Source of the DNA: Polytrichum commune
Taxonomy: Eukaryota > Streptophyta > Polytrichopsida > Polytrichales > Polytrichaceae
Length of the DNA stretch: 64,000 nucleotides
Direction of reading: 5' to 3'
Assembly (NCBI GenBank): GCA_950295325.1
Contig: OX485805.1
Location: forward strand, 38,119,501 to 38,183,500
Shown in pieces: positions 48,931 to 61,347 of this stretch. The number at the start of each line of letters is the position of its first letter. The stretch's first letter is position 1. The notes beneath the pieces are model-generated. The model did no database searches. It saw only the letters and a list, made by a program, of their open reading frames with translations, and was not told the origin of the DNA. Both the position numbers and the translations under genes were made by a program.

Positions 48931-50783
48931 TAGTTCTACAATTTCTTTGAATTCTCGACCATTTAATCTATCAAAAAATTTAATGTAATAATTGATTAAT
49001 GGATCGTGTATGTGGGCCACACATGATCACTCTTCTTGATTGGATGCCTATATTTGAGTGGTAAATGACAATGCATGTAATCATACACGGACCTCCAAAA
49101 GACACGTGTGTGATAAGGAGATGAGATGAAAGTTATCTTTTGAAAACATAATAGAGTTATCCATATAGTTGCTCAAAGAGGGACAAAATCGTAGGTTTGA
49201 TCAATTCCTTGATAGAATTTCTATTAAGAGCTCCTTAGCTTGTTGTATATCAAAGCATGTTTTGAAATTTAGTGAATTTTTTGGGACCTTCTCTTTCCAA
49301 CTCACAAACTTTGAGAAAAACCTAGGATCTATAATAGGGTGCGTGCATGGACCCATTGTCCTAAGCCCTACATCAATCCATGCAAGGCTAGCATGGTCCA
49401 CCCATCCTAGTAGGACAAGCTAGAAAGCCAATTCTTAATAGCATTACACCAATCTTTGTGTATGGTAATTTAAGCATTAGAAAAACTTGTGTGATTTTGT
49501 TTATTCTCATAAACTTAGGGTTTGGGACCAAACATATTGTTTCATCTGCATTACTTCACAAATAACTCTATTATATTTTATTCCAAGTTCAATATTCAAT
49601 GCAAACAAGTGGGCCAAGATGTGATCATTAAACGAGAAAGAGAATCTTCATTTTGGACCTTCTATAGCTTTTGCATTTCACCTCCAAGTCAGAAACTCAA
49701 AATGACAATTTTTGTGATTTGAAGTTGCTACTTAAATGAGACAATTCCCAATTCAACCTAACAATCAAAAGTGCATGTGAAGTTGGAAGTGCCCATACCT
49801 TTTCTCTTAATATAACTAAGTTGCTATATACCACTCAAATGTAGGTGGTCAATTAAGAAGAGTGACCATATAATGAGTCCCACATACCTTAAGGTAAGCA
49901 AATCTTGAATGAACATTGTTAGTTTCACACCCACTTCTTGGATCACTATGCTTTCCAATTTATTGTGACAAATGCATCCACTAAATACATACGAAATACA
50001 ATCCATGAATCAAATAGGCTTTGATACATATACAATCCACTTTCACTTTCCAATAAGAAAGTCATTGAATATTTTTTTTCATCCATAGCATGTAACTCAA
50101 CAATTGCATCAAACAAAGTAAGACAAGAGCATGATAACTTAGCCACTATTCGAAGAGCAAATCCCAAGGGAGCCCGTGAGCACTCCGAGTGCCTCCATTT
50201 TATAAAAACCTAGATCCCAAATGTAAATCATAACAAGAATGGACATGATGGTCATTGAGGACTATTACCATATGACAACAATGGATGAAAACATGAATTG
50301 GATGAAACTAACATATCTATTGTCAACTTTTCTCTAAAACTTAGTGCCCCCTTTTGTACAGTACATCTACCCCTCCTCCTTCCCCCCAATGATGTTGACT
50401 ACTGAGCCGAGTGTAGTTCACAAGTTTTGAGCGTGTAATCCACTCTCTTTTAGACACATTTTTTTTGTTTGTTCTTAGATTCACGCCTTACCACACACCA
50501 CTCAAATAAAGGTGATGGATTAAGAGAAGGGACTGAATTGAGGTATATGGATCCTACATGGTTACCTTTTCCAAGTAGCCCACTTCGCCTAGGAACAAAA
50601 CAAAACACATGATAAGTACGAGACACCTAGCAAATCCAAATTGAGGCCACAACCACTTTCCTGGAATAAGTTTTAGAGCTCATATGAACATATTATCCTA
50701 TTCATTATCAAAGTGCAAATTCTCGTGCTCAATAGAAGGTCATATAAGTTAACCCCCCCCCAATAACGTTGGCTATTGAACCT
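48931..50783. other. Intergenic region with families A and B
   Basis: Bases 49152-49570 are the best-preserved family A copy: 419 bp with inverted ends TAGAGTTATCC and TAGAGTTATT. Bases 50390-50700 are a family B copy. No gene is supported. Confidence 0.5.
49152..49570. mobile_element. Family A MITE, best-preserved copy
   Basis: The inverted ends share TAGAGTTAT, extended to ATAATAGAGTTAT if the flanks are counted. It is collinear with 9799-10199 and 58069-58494. The superfamily is not assigned, because no clear target duplication was found. Confidence 0.6.
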
Positions 50784-51130
50784 GCCCTGGGCTAGATCAC
50801 ATCTTCATTCGGTTGGGCCCTGCCCCTTCTTCACTGCCCGGTCATCCTGCCCGCACATGTGTGGGAACTCTTCCTTGTCGGGAACCAATGTGACAATACC
50901 TGGTCAAAATTACAAATATTCAAGTTGACATCACTTTCATTATTCCCAAGTTAATTGATGGAGTTTATTCACATGCCAAAGGAGCTTAATGGCTTAAGTG
51001 ACCGGGTATTGTCACATTGGTTCCCAACGGGGAAGACTTCCCATGTAGGTGCGGACAGGATGACCGGGCAGTGAAGGAGGCGTGGGAGGAGCGGGGCCCA
51101 ACCAAATGAAGATGTGATCTAGCCTGGGGC
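50784..51130. mobile_element. Foldback MITE with 9-bp target duplication (MULE type)
   Basis: It is flanked by a perfect ATTGAACCT duplication (50775-50783 and 51131-51139). The ends GCCCTGGGCTAGATCACATC and, complemented, GCCCCAGGCTAGATCACATC start inverted arms of about 120 bp, roughly 85-90 percent alike, around a spacer of about 95 bp. A 9-bp duplication with long terminal inverted repeats is the mark of Mutator-like elements. It has no coding capacity. It is inserted in a family B repeat. Confidence 0.85.
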
Positions 51131-51927
51131 ATTGAACCTACTCTAATGGGGATCGTATTATTTTGCACATAGTGCAAATTCTTTTTAAGACATGCCTTTC
51201 CAATATCCATTCTTGGAGCCACACTTAACCACATACCACTCAAATACTGCAGTAGCTTTACCACTTCGGCACTAATTAAACTATTTAAAGAAAATCATAC
51301 TTTGGAGAAAATGTATTTGAAAAATCTCAAAAATTAATATGGAAATGGGATTTTCCTTTAGATCCGGTATTTCTGTATATTAAAATAGAATATACAATAT
51401 TTATTCGCCTGTAAATAGCCGAAGTGGTAAAGGTGCTACGGTATAGGTGTCTGATAAACAAACATAAGTAACCGAATTAGGCCCGTGTCCCTTAGGCACG
51501 CTTGACGTGCTCGAAGGTTAGAATGGACGGTGGGGATGAGATCTGAAATTGCGGCAACGGCGAGGACTTCAGCTGAAGGAGAACAGGCCACCTGGCGGCT
51601 CCTCATATGACTGGACTTCGATAACGAAACAAATTTCTCTTTCTCATCCTCCAACATGCACTGCCACTTCCACCACTTTCCACTTCAGCAATCTCCACCT
51701 GGAAAACAATTGTGCTTCCGTGGAGGACCCAAGAATCGCTCCACTTCAACTCATCAAACATTCATACGCCACCATCATCAACAATCATGCCTTCAATTTT
51801 GAAAATTCGAGTTCCGGTGGCCGGGTCGCTTGCGGTGTTCTTTCCATTCTTGCACAAAGGAGTTTGGTTCAATTCTCAAGTCTCCGATCTGGAGGTAATT
51901 GTCCAACTCCTTGTTTAGCAGCTGGAA

Positions 51928-54900
51928 ATGGGCTGGAAATCGCCTTCAAGGACTTTGAGAGAATCTTTTCACTCCACAGGCTGCTCACAAATCTCTACAT
52001 TGCACATTGTGTTGACGTTGGACCTCTGCAAAGTTTGCGCTTGGGTTCAGTCTGTATTGGTTTGGGTCCAATTCCTAAAATTCCAGCTGGACTTTTTGCT
52101 GCTGCTGTTATTGTTGTTGTAAGTTTTTCAATTTATGACTTACACTGGCAGTCGAGAATCCAAAACCTCGAAATACATTGCACCATCTGACGAGGCTTGC
52201 ATATTTCTGGGTCTTGAATTCCTCCTTACTGTGATTTCTGCGATTGCTGTTGTTGCTGCCTCGAGGTTTCTGCTTTGGACCATTTGAAATTCGTGGTTTT
52301 CGTGGTTGTGCTGGCGGCTGCAGATGCAAGGGTAGGTTGAAGGTGGGGCGAAAGGATTCTGCTATTTTCAACAATTTTTTTGTGATCAGCAATTATAGTA
52401 TGGCGCTAGTGGTAGATAGGATTTTACATTTCGGATATGGAGGTTATGGAAGTGGCAAGTGTGCAGACAGAGATTACAACGACACTGGCCGCCGAGTCTT
52501 CCAGTCGAAGGTAAGAGCAAATCTCCTTCTTTCATCCTACATCAATTTTCTGTAAGAAGTAGTGCTACGTAGAGCCTAACTCTCTCCTGTCGTTGAATAC
52601 TGCAGCAATATTGGAGAATGTCTGGGTAATGATGAACGGTACTATTAGACATACTCCTCATTGCATCAATTTCATCAAACTCTGAACAAATAGGGTGTCT
52701 TAATGTGAGATCGTTTTTTTTTTCTCCATAAATTTTAATGGGGCAGGTGAAGTTGAGCCAACTTGTGAATAGGGGGTGGATAGTTGCCCGAGTTAAGAAA
52801 AACGAATCTCAAATAGGTTAGTTGCTGTAACACTTAGATTTCTGAGAATAGAAGGCAATCAATTGCGTGGTTAGTTATTGCAACGCTTAGATGGTAATTG
52901 AGAAAATGGAAGGTGGTTGTGTGCACAGATATTAGACAATCGACCCTCTTCAAGAGGACATCTTTTTTGCACTTGTGTCATGACAAGTTTGCACTCGAAC
53001 CATATGAAACACTTCATTTCTGTCACAACATGGATTTCTTGTTCTCTCCTTTGCTAGATCTTTTTGGCGTGGGACAGGAATACTTACAAGTGCTAATGAA
53101 TCAAGTTTACAAGTGTGTTTTCACCAAGTTTGACTCCATTCCCAAAAAGAACGTTGGGAACAAATTTCACTGAAGTTAATAACACGGATTCTATGTATTA
53201 TTCCATAACATGGGGGCTTGTTGTACCAAGTTCCTTGCACTAACTTAATGAAATCACAAGTTTGCATTCGAACCACAGGAAATACTTCACTTTTGCAGTG
53301 ACGTGCACCACTTGTTCTCCTTTGCAAAATCTTTCTTTTTGGGCATAGGAGAGGGGTACTTACTAGCACTAATGAATCAAGTTATTATGAAGTGCGTTTT
53401 CACCTTGTTTGCAAAATGACGTTGCGAAGAATATTCACCAAAGTTATATGATATTCTTTTTGTGGTATTTTGCATGGCCGCAGAGGGCTAACTTTTCAGG
53501 TGATGGAGCCCATAAATTTGTACCACGGTGTGCGAAGAAGTTGCAAAAAAGGTCAAGGAAAATAATGCAGTTTCCGGGACTTTCAAATTTGCACTCTACT
53601 GGGCTCGCCATCACTGCCATGGCCAGTAGCCCTACTACCTCTCCTCCTCCTTCTGTGAGTGACTACATTCTGGATTCCTTCAGTGGCTTTTTGCTGGGTG
53701 AAGGGAAGAAGCTAATGGGCCCATATTGGCCCACGGATCGCGACCCTCTCAACTGGCTGCCTCCCGAACTTCACGAGCAACTTCACAAGAGTGAAGCTTT
53801 TGTAAGTCATCATCTCTCACCTGTTCCAACCATGTTATTATTAAACACACTACTTTGGTCCCGTTTCACCCGTGCATATGAGTTAATGTCATAATCAGTT
53901 TGGGGTTGTATCTCGCCTACCTAGCGCTTTCTCAGTGGCTCCATGCAGGTCAAGTATATGATGATTCTCACTACTGGATGGCGTGTCAAGTAGGTAGGAT
54001 GAACATGGCAAGCAGTCAATGGCTTGATACAGTCCTGCCACTGATTATGTGTGAAATTGGTTCTTGAGGCCGGGTATCAATGTATAATGGCATCCCTCAA
54101 TAGAAAAACCAATACCTACTACTTAATATTACTCAACAATAGCATATTAGGACCTAGAATTCTCATGCCCATTATTCCTGCATATCTCGTTGTGATTCAA
54201 ATAACATACTGCACTCAAGTTGAATATGGGTGGAAAGGGTTTGGATTCAATGAATATAATAAATATATTTAATGATCGTAGAAGAAGAGAGATCAGATTG
54301 CTGTTGTTGCTGAGTGTTGTTATGGTTCCACTCCACCTGTGCATATGAATTAATGTCATATTATCATGCAACAGCTACATCATACTTTGTGGGGTCCAAA
54401 TATTCCCACGCTCCACTCAGGCTGAATTTGGGTGGAAGGGGTTGTGGAATCAAAAAATAATAGTACAATAATGTTTTTAGAACAATGCTCCACTCAGGCT
54501 GAATTCGGGTGGAAAGGGTTGTGGAATCGACAAATAATACTACAATAATGTTTTTAGAGCAAAGAAACAAATTATTGTTGTTGAGTGCTATAACTTATGG
54601 TCCTGGGTCATCCCCACACCCATCTGCTCAACATGTCGCCATTGACTGCCAACCATTTTCTATCATTGGAGCGGTTTTGTCAAGTTTCATTGCCCAATCA
54701 CCCTCGCCGCTCCCAATTTCCAAAATGTTCTGTAAATTCAAATGGATACAGTTAGTAGCTAAGTAAACTAAATATGATATTTAGTGTCATATGGTATTTA
54801 ATTTCATCCATTGGCCAAAACCCTACCTTCTCTTGTCAGCAACTTGTGATGAAATAGTGTCATGGATGATTGAAATCTGGATGAAAAAAACACTTGGTAA

Positions 54901-56614
54901 GGAGTGACAAATAATGTTGGGTTAACATTCAGTGTTGGTGACACTATACCGCGGTTTACGATTAGTATTGGGCAAGGCAATTAGAATTGGTGACACTAAA
55001 TAATATAATTAGTGTAGTGCCCTAGTGTGAAAATTAATAATCTCAAATGCTGAGCTGGCACAATATGGGTTGGACTTGGAAAACAATGGCAGGCTACGCT
55101 TTTGGTGCGGGAGTGCTTGGTATTTGGTACCTTAGCTTTGGTATACTGCCAGGTCAACAACTTCTGCAAGTGGCTCCACAGGTTTGTTTCCTCCTGCATG
55201 TTGTTTGTTTGTTAATTTTTAATTCTTATGGAGATTAATTTATAAAAAATCCTTTGCTGATTAAAAAACAAGCACAACTTATTAGGGCCCTGGACCACCT
55301 CCTGTGTGCTCTTCTACACTTTTGAATAGATTGCTTGGAGACGACCCAATCAACTGATTAATTGGGTTCTTGGGAATAAGGATTTCAACAGCAACAAGAA
55401 GAATTTCGAGTCTGAAACTTCACGAAGATCATTACAACCATTCGGTTTCCTATGCGGCTGAAGCGCCACTTCGCCTTCTTATCATCGTATGGGCGGCAAC
55501 ACGCTTGTAAGTATCTGGTAGTGATGGTCTACATTTTTGCAGTAAAATGAACCCTTAATTCTTAAAGGTCATGGGGCCTCGATATACAGCCGTATACACA
55601 ATTTATATGGGCTTCACCAAGTTCATAAATCGCATTCTATACATTTATTTGTTTGAAACCCTATTAATATACATCGTCTTATGTCAAGAAGAAAATAAAA
55701 GTATACTTGTACTAGACATTGATGATCAAAATACAACGTATGTATTTGCACCAAGGGCATCTAGGCTGCATATTTGAACTTAAATTCGCTATTTTATTCT
55801 TTGAGAGGCCCCAGTTTTGGCCTCTAAGACGCTTAGGGGTTAATGGGCTTAAGCATTCCAAAGTAAGACTCTTAATTTTACATGATTGGATCTTGTTCCA
55901 AAACAAAGTATTTCTTAGCCCACCAACCTCCAAGATGCAGCTATTGACATTGTCTCTCATCTCCAAAATCTTGATCATAAAGTTCCATGAATGGAATTTA
56001 CTCTATTCCTCATGACAGTTTGATCACTTCAACATTATACAATGCTTACGTGCATCTTTCCACCAATCTATAGTCTCTGTAATTTTTGCCAAGCAATTCA
56101 AGTTCCTCATTAAAACAGTGGGATCTGTGATTACAATAAATTCTTGAAGTTTTTTTTACTTCTGACTTTATTGTGGGAAGCATTGGTTTTTTCTCTGTTT
56201 CTAACACTATGGATGCTGCCTCACTAATCACATGATCAGAAATTCTATTTTGTGTTAATATATATATATATATATATTTGGAAATTTTATTCTCCAAAGC
56301 ATCTTAAATAAATGCTTCACCCCTCAAGTTTTTGCGGTTTTATTGTTTTTTTTTTTTGTTTATTTGTTTGTGTAATCTCTTTCTTAAAAAGGAAATATTT
56401 ATGTTGAAGGTTATTGGGTTTAATAATTAAATTTGATTGGGAATTCACAGGCTGCGGATCATAGTACGTACAGCAAATCTTCAACATTACATTGGTGCTG
56501 AAATGTTTATGAAGGCCCGAGGTATTGGTGTAGTTGCGACTGTAACATGGTTTTTCTTCCGATGGAAGGAGAGCTTGAAAAACAAATTGATCTCAAATAA
56601 CAAAGTAGACAAAG

Positions 56615-56662
<48 letters not shown>

Positions 56663-59600
56663 CAAGCTCATGCCATACCTTAAAGTTGATTACCTACTTA
56701 GTCCCCCAAATTATTTTAATTTCCTCTTTAAAACTTCAACCCAGACATTTATAGCATTGCTAACCCATTTACCTAAACCAACAGCCTAGGCATGTTTGCA
56801 TATTGAGGGTAAGCACAAACCTGGGTAAACTGGATTCAACTTGACCGAATTTGCAATATTGGTCCATTTTTCTTGTCACAATAGCTTTTGATACTTCACA
56901 TAAGGGTGGCCCATAAGGAGCTCGATATCGTTATGTGTGCGATGCCTTGTGCTGCAGTCTTTATGTTATTTTCCTCCTTGAAACACCAACCTTGACCAAA
57001 AAAAAAAAAGTTGGCAATGTTTGTGCATGTCATGGTTGATGTTTCATGGAAAAATAACAAAATCTGGGGAATAAGTTATCAAGTCTAGGGTGAGCAGTAA
57101 CCTGGATGAAGTAATTCAACCATACTGGGTATGAAATATCGGCCCATTATATTATTCTTGTTGCAATGGCTCTTAGATTCCTCATGTATAGGAGTGGCTC
57201 CCATAAGGAACTTAAATAACAATGTTTATGTGCATGATGCCTTGTGTTGCAGCCACGTATAATAGCAGCAGATAGGTTGGTGTCCTTAATTTTGTATTTT
57301 CTAGCGGCGACAAGCACTGCGGAGATTGTAGGGTTTGCACTCCGGTCGCTCCTTGCAGTTGGTGGGATTTCAGGTACAACCTTGAACACATATAGTTCAA
57401 ATAACTATAAATTTGTCAAAAAGTGACTTGAAGTCTTTGATTTTTTTTACCATCTAGGACACCCAACATGTATACTCAAAAAAACAAGTTCTGAATTAGA
57501 TTGGTTGTACATGAGTAAGGTTGTTGCAGGTGCTAGAAGCACTTTCAATTTTCATGTAAACACTACAACCAGATATCAAGATATCTTCATTTTCTCACCA
57601 AACAGATGCAAGAATTGGATAGGTTGACTCATGTGCTGCATTGTTCTCTCATATCTTAGGTTTAGAAAACTGAGGGAGGAAACCATGAAACAAGGTTTTC
57701 AGATGCATAAAATGATTCTTTGCATATTTTTCCACACTGAAATTGAACTTTTACATTGAAATATCTGAACAAATTTCAAGGCTGATTGATTCTTGATCAA
57801 GTTGATAGCATTGTACTATATTCATAGAGGATGTTCCATTTCAACTCCACTCGTCCCAGGATGTAGTCTCCACATGGTCTCAACCATTGTAATTGACATG
57901 TTTCAATTCACATTGCCTTCTTTGCAACAGGTTTAGCAGTGGGGTTGGCATCAAAAGAGGTAGTGAGCAACTTCTTTGGAGGGGCAGTCATCTTCATCAC
58001 ACGGCCCTTTGTGATTGGTGAAAGAATCAAGGTCTGAAAAATCTGGACTCACAAAACCTTGAATTATTTAGAGTTATCCGTAAACTCCCTCAAACAGGGG
58101 CAAAACCGTGGCTTTGATCCATCTTGGAGAAAACTTTCTATTGAGAACTCGTTTAGCTCGTTGTGTGTTGGAGCCTTTTTTTTAAGTTGGGTGAAAGTTT
58201 TGGAACCTCCTCTTTTTCACCCCTCAAACTTTGAGAGAGATTTAGGATCTAAAATAGGGTATGCACATGGGGCCTGTTGTCTTAAATCCTAGATCGGCCT
58301 ATGCAAGGTCGGCTTGACCCCACCCATCCTAGTTGGACAAGCTCGAAAGCCGGTTTTTAACAGCCCGACACCACTCTTTGTGTATGATGATTTAAGCATT
58401 AAGAATACTTGGGTGACTTGGTGTTAATTCTCATACACTCAAGGTTTGGTACTAAATCCATGGTTTCATCTGCATTACTTTAGAAATCACTCTATTCTAA
58501 GAACTTAATCCTGTCTCGCTGCTTGTAGTGAATCTGCAAGCATTGATGTTCTCAGCTTGGCTTCTGTCTACTTAGCGACTCGCATCATGTTAATTAGCAT
58601 CGTATTGATAAGTATGGTAATTAAACCAATAATTGTCCTTTTATATGCATTTGAGCATAGTTGTGATTATTAGACTACCTTGATCATCGCTGGGTCTTGT
58701 TAGTTAATTAGGTCTCAACACATGTAGTGTTTGGACACTGTATAAATAAACTATGAATTCTGAAAGTGTTGATTAGTTGCATGTCCAAATCAGTTCCTAG
58801 GTTCTCATGTTCAAAACACTTTCATTTAAGGCAAGCATCTATAGGGGCTGCTTTTGGGCCAGGGTCATAATTAAGGATATGCAGATCTTCTGCAGTTACT
58901 TGGCGGTGTGGATCAAAGAACATACGCCATAAAGGCAGATGTTAGAAGAGATTGTACTAAGTCTTCACATATTTTTAACTACTTTGCCTTCAGTAGTAAA
59001 CACAGTCGGGGGAACCCATGTATTCATTTACGTATCAACACACGTGTACTTCCCATAATTGTAACTAAATCACAGGAGGTGCAATTTTTGTTGATGTTTC
59101 ATCATAGGTCTGCCAATGTAACACAAATCTCAAGATAAGATTAAGAACAAGAAAAAACAATCAAATAACACCCGCATACTTTAAGTGTGGTTCCCATAGG
59201 GCAGACGTGCCTAATTCGCTTAATTATCTTAAACGTACACCTTTATTTGAGTGGCATGTGGTTAGGTTTGGCTACAAGAACAAATAAGAAAGAGACATGT
59301 GTTTAAAAGAGATTGGACTACATGCTCATCAAAATATGGTGAACATTCTAGGCTCAATAGTCAACATAATTGAGGGGGCCTATACGACCAATTCATGAGC
59401 ACAAGGATCTTCACTTTGATTATATGAGAAAAGCGGCTACGACCTTGATTTGGATTAGCTAACCATCTTGTACTAATCGCATGTTTCATATCCTAGGAGA
59501 AGTGGATTAGTTGGAAAAAAGAAACCATTTAAGTCCCATGTACCTTAGACCACACTTTTAATGGTGGTTGTTGTGTGTGTGTGCAGGCGGGGAATGTTTC

Positions 59601-61347
59601 GGGCCAAGTGCAAGACATTGGGTATCTGCAAACAAAGATTTTAGGGTTTGATGGTGTGCCTCTCCTTGTTCCAAACCAGGCCTTCACTAGTCAGGTCAGT
59701 CATATATGGCCCTTGCAAATTAATCTTAAACTGATTATCCCATTTAGTGCATGTGGTACTAATTCCTGGAACACGAGCACTATTTTGCCAAATCTCAAAA
59801 TTAGTGAGGGTTGGAAATTTTCCTGAGTGATACTAAATTCATGAATATGTACATGCTTGTTTACCATACAATTCAAGAAAATTAGTGCGTCCTCTAAGGA
59901 GTTTGTAGAGTGCATAGTTTGTTCTTGTGAGCTCGAAGAGGCTTCTTTTTCTTCTTTTCAGTCAGTGCCACTCACTCCTGAGACATCGCCTAACACTAAG
60001 AAACTGAAGAGATCTTGCATTGAGAGTTTCTAGCAGTTTTGACACTTTGGACTCCTGAAACCCGAGATCTATTGGTGGCACTAATTTCATAGCGTAAAGA
60101 AATTTAGCATCACCTTCACTGATTTCCCACACACACTATTAGCCCACCCTCCCTAAATGGGACAATCAGTGTAGTCACAAGGTGGCACTCTGATCTTCTT
60201 GTTCTTCTTGTTCTTCTTTTTTTACAATTCAGAGTCCTGCGTGGCAACTATCAAATTGCTTGACCAAACCATTGAATGATAATAATTTATACGCGTGATG
60301 CCTCTATGTATATTACTTACAGGTGATTACAAATTTCTCGAGAGCGAATTCGAAGCTGCTGGAGGCGGATTTCCACCTTCATAACCAGGACATTTTCCTG
60401 GTGACCAAAATCACGGAGGATGTGGTGGCTTACCTGCGAACACACCCGCAAGTGGAGACCCAGAGAGCCACTCCCATGTGTTATCTCAAAAACATGGGCC
60501 ACTGGGGGCCTGAAATCTCCATCATGTGCACCATCAATTTCGGAGTAAGATTTCCTCGTCCACGTAAAGTTTGCAACATGAATGTGAGCAGATGGACTAC
60601 TACCATAGACAGCTCTCGATTCCAATAAAGAGTATCGTTATTTTCCCCTCACACTTGCCACGTGTCATACCGACATTTGTCAAGACCTCTTCATGAACCC
60701 TCAACTATGATTACTGGAACCAACCCCTCTCATAAATTTGGCAAACTGAAGTGGAGGTATTTGACTTTGGCCGATAGATGGCTATATATATATGTGTATA
60801 TAAACACAAATCATTGAAGAGCACCATTTTAGATGCCTGCAAAAGTTTGACATAAATTTCACTTTATATAGTCATCTTTTGGTCAAAGTCTATTGTTTTC
60901 CCTTCATTTCACCAGAGTCGATCAGTTTGGTATCCCATGAACACTTCTTAAGCATTATAAATTATCAAAAGTGGGGCGAAACTCCCTACCAGAAGAGCAG
61001 TTTTTAAGAGACTTCAAGGACAACTCTGTCATGTTTGTTGTTTATTCGAAAGCATCCTATAAAAACAATGAGATCAAAAAGGAGATAAAGTTGTAGTGGC
61101 TGATTTTTAAGCAAAAATCGTGAATGTTAGGGGAAATAATGGAGGAGTAACTTTACGTGATGGTGGCTGGCAGGGCGGGAGTTTCTTCAGCATCCGGCAG
61201 GAGATCATGGTTGAGGTTGCACGAATCATTGTTGAAGTTTTAGGAGAAGAGGCGCCCTACTTTCGAAACAGTATCACAAACTTACTGTGGGAGCTTCGGA
61301 TGCACCTCCTCTGTTCAGGTCAAGGTTTGCATCCGCAACAAAATTGA
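51928..61347 (+). CDS. Organellar MscS-like mechanosensitive channel (MSL1-like)
   Basis: The product is a tension-gated ion channel of the MscS family, in plants placed in mitochondrial or plastid inner membranes to relieve osmotic or ionic stress. Twelve exons join in phase to about 590 codons: 51928-52118, 52390-52510, 53484-53801, 53949-53989, 55055-55152, 55392-55506, 56451-56613, 57253-57373, 57931-58031, 59587-59694, 60323-60544, 61174-61347. The N-terminus is Ser/Arg-rich and presequence-like. Hydrophobic segments include AGYAFGAGVLGIWYLSFGIL, LRLLIIVWAATRLLRIIV, GIGVVATVTWFFF and LVSLILYFLAATSTAEIVGF. The pore helix follows (GLAVGLASKEVVSNFFGGAV), then the beta domain with GERIKAGNVSGQVQDIGY and LLVPNQAFTSQVITNFSRA, matching MSL1's 'VPN..F.SQVI.N.SRA'. 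The start is uncertain: an ATG at 52400 could serve alone. The exon at 53949 and the 55152 donor rest on phase only. Confidence 0.85.
52955..53450 (+). repeat. Diverged tandem repeat in MSL intron 2
   Basis: A block of about 230 bp (52958-53180) recurs at 53225-53450. Shared landmarks are ACAAGTTTGCA.TCGAACCA, CTTGTTCTCCTTTGC and CACTAATGAATCAAGTT-like stretches. The open frame at 52898-53173 lies inside the repeat and is not called a gene. Confidence 0.7.
54411..54565 (+). repeat. 77-bp tandem duplication in an MSL intron
   Basis: CTCCACTCAGGCTGAATT starts at 54411 and 54488. A third, more diverged unit begins near 54210. It lies between the exons at 53949-53989 and 55055-55152. Confidence 0.75.
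54764..55016. mobile_element. 253-bp MITE in an MSL intron, related to the 5267 family
   Basis: The left end TAAACTAAATATGATATTTA and right end (complemented) TACACTAATTATATTATTTA agree at most positions and match the family ends. The right boundary is only 39 bases before the proposed acceptor of the next exon. Confidence 0.6.
56617..56660 (+). repeat. (TC)n microsatellite in an MSL intron
   Basis: About 21 TC dinucleotides, directly after the 5' splice site of the exon ending at 56613 (GTAATCTCTC...). Confidence 0.9.
58069..58494. repeat. Family A copy in an MSL intron
   Basis: Starts TAGAGTTATCC and ends CACTCTA. Collinear with 49152-49570. It begins 38 bases after the donor of the exon ending at 58031. 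Confidence 0.65.
58900..59420. repeat. Family B copies in an MSL intron
   Basis: Two partial copies (about 58905-59110 and 59160-59410) share the AAAGAGATTGGACTA and CAATAGT.AACA.AATTG.G.GG landmarks with 36060-36180, 37380-37520, 44230-44310 and 63270-63360. Confidence 0.65.

Noticed and set aside
51549-52190. 213-codon open frame upstream of the MSL gene
   Set aside because: It begins with TTG, and its frame cannot be spliced to the next MSL exon without an immediate stop. The overlapping ATG frame at 51928 joins in phase and was preferred.
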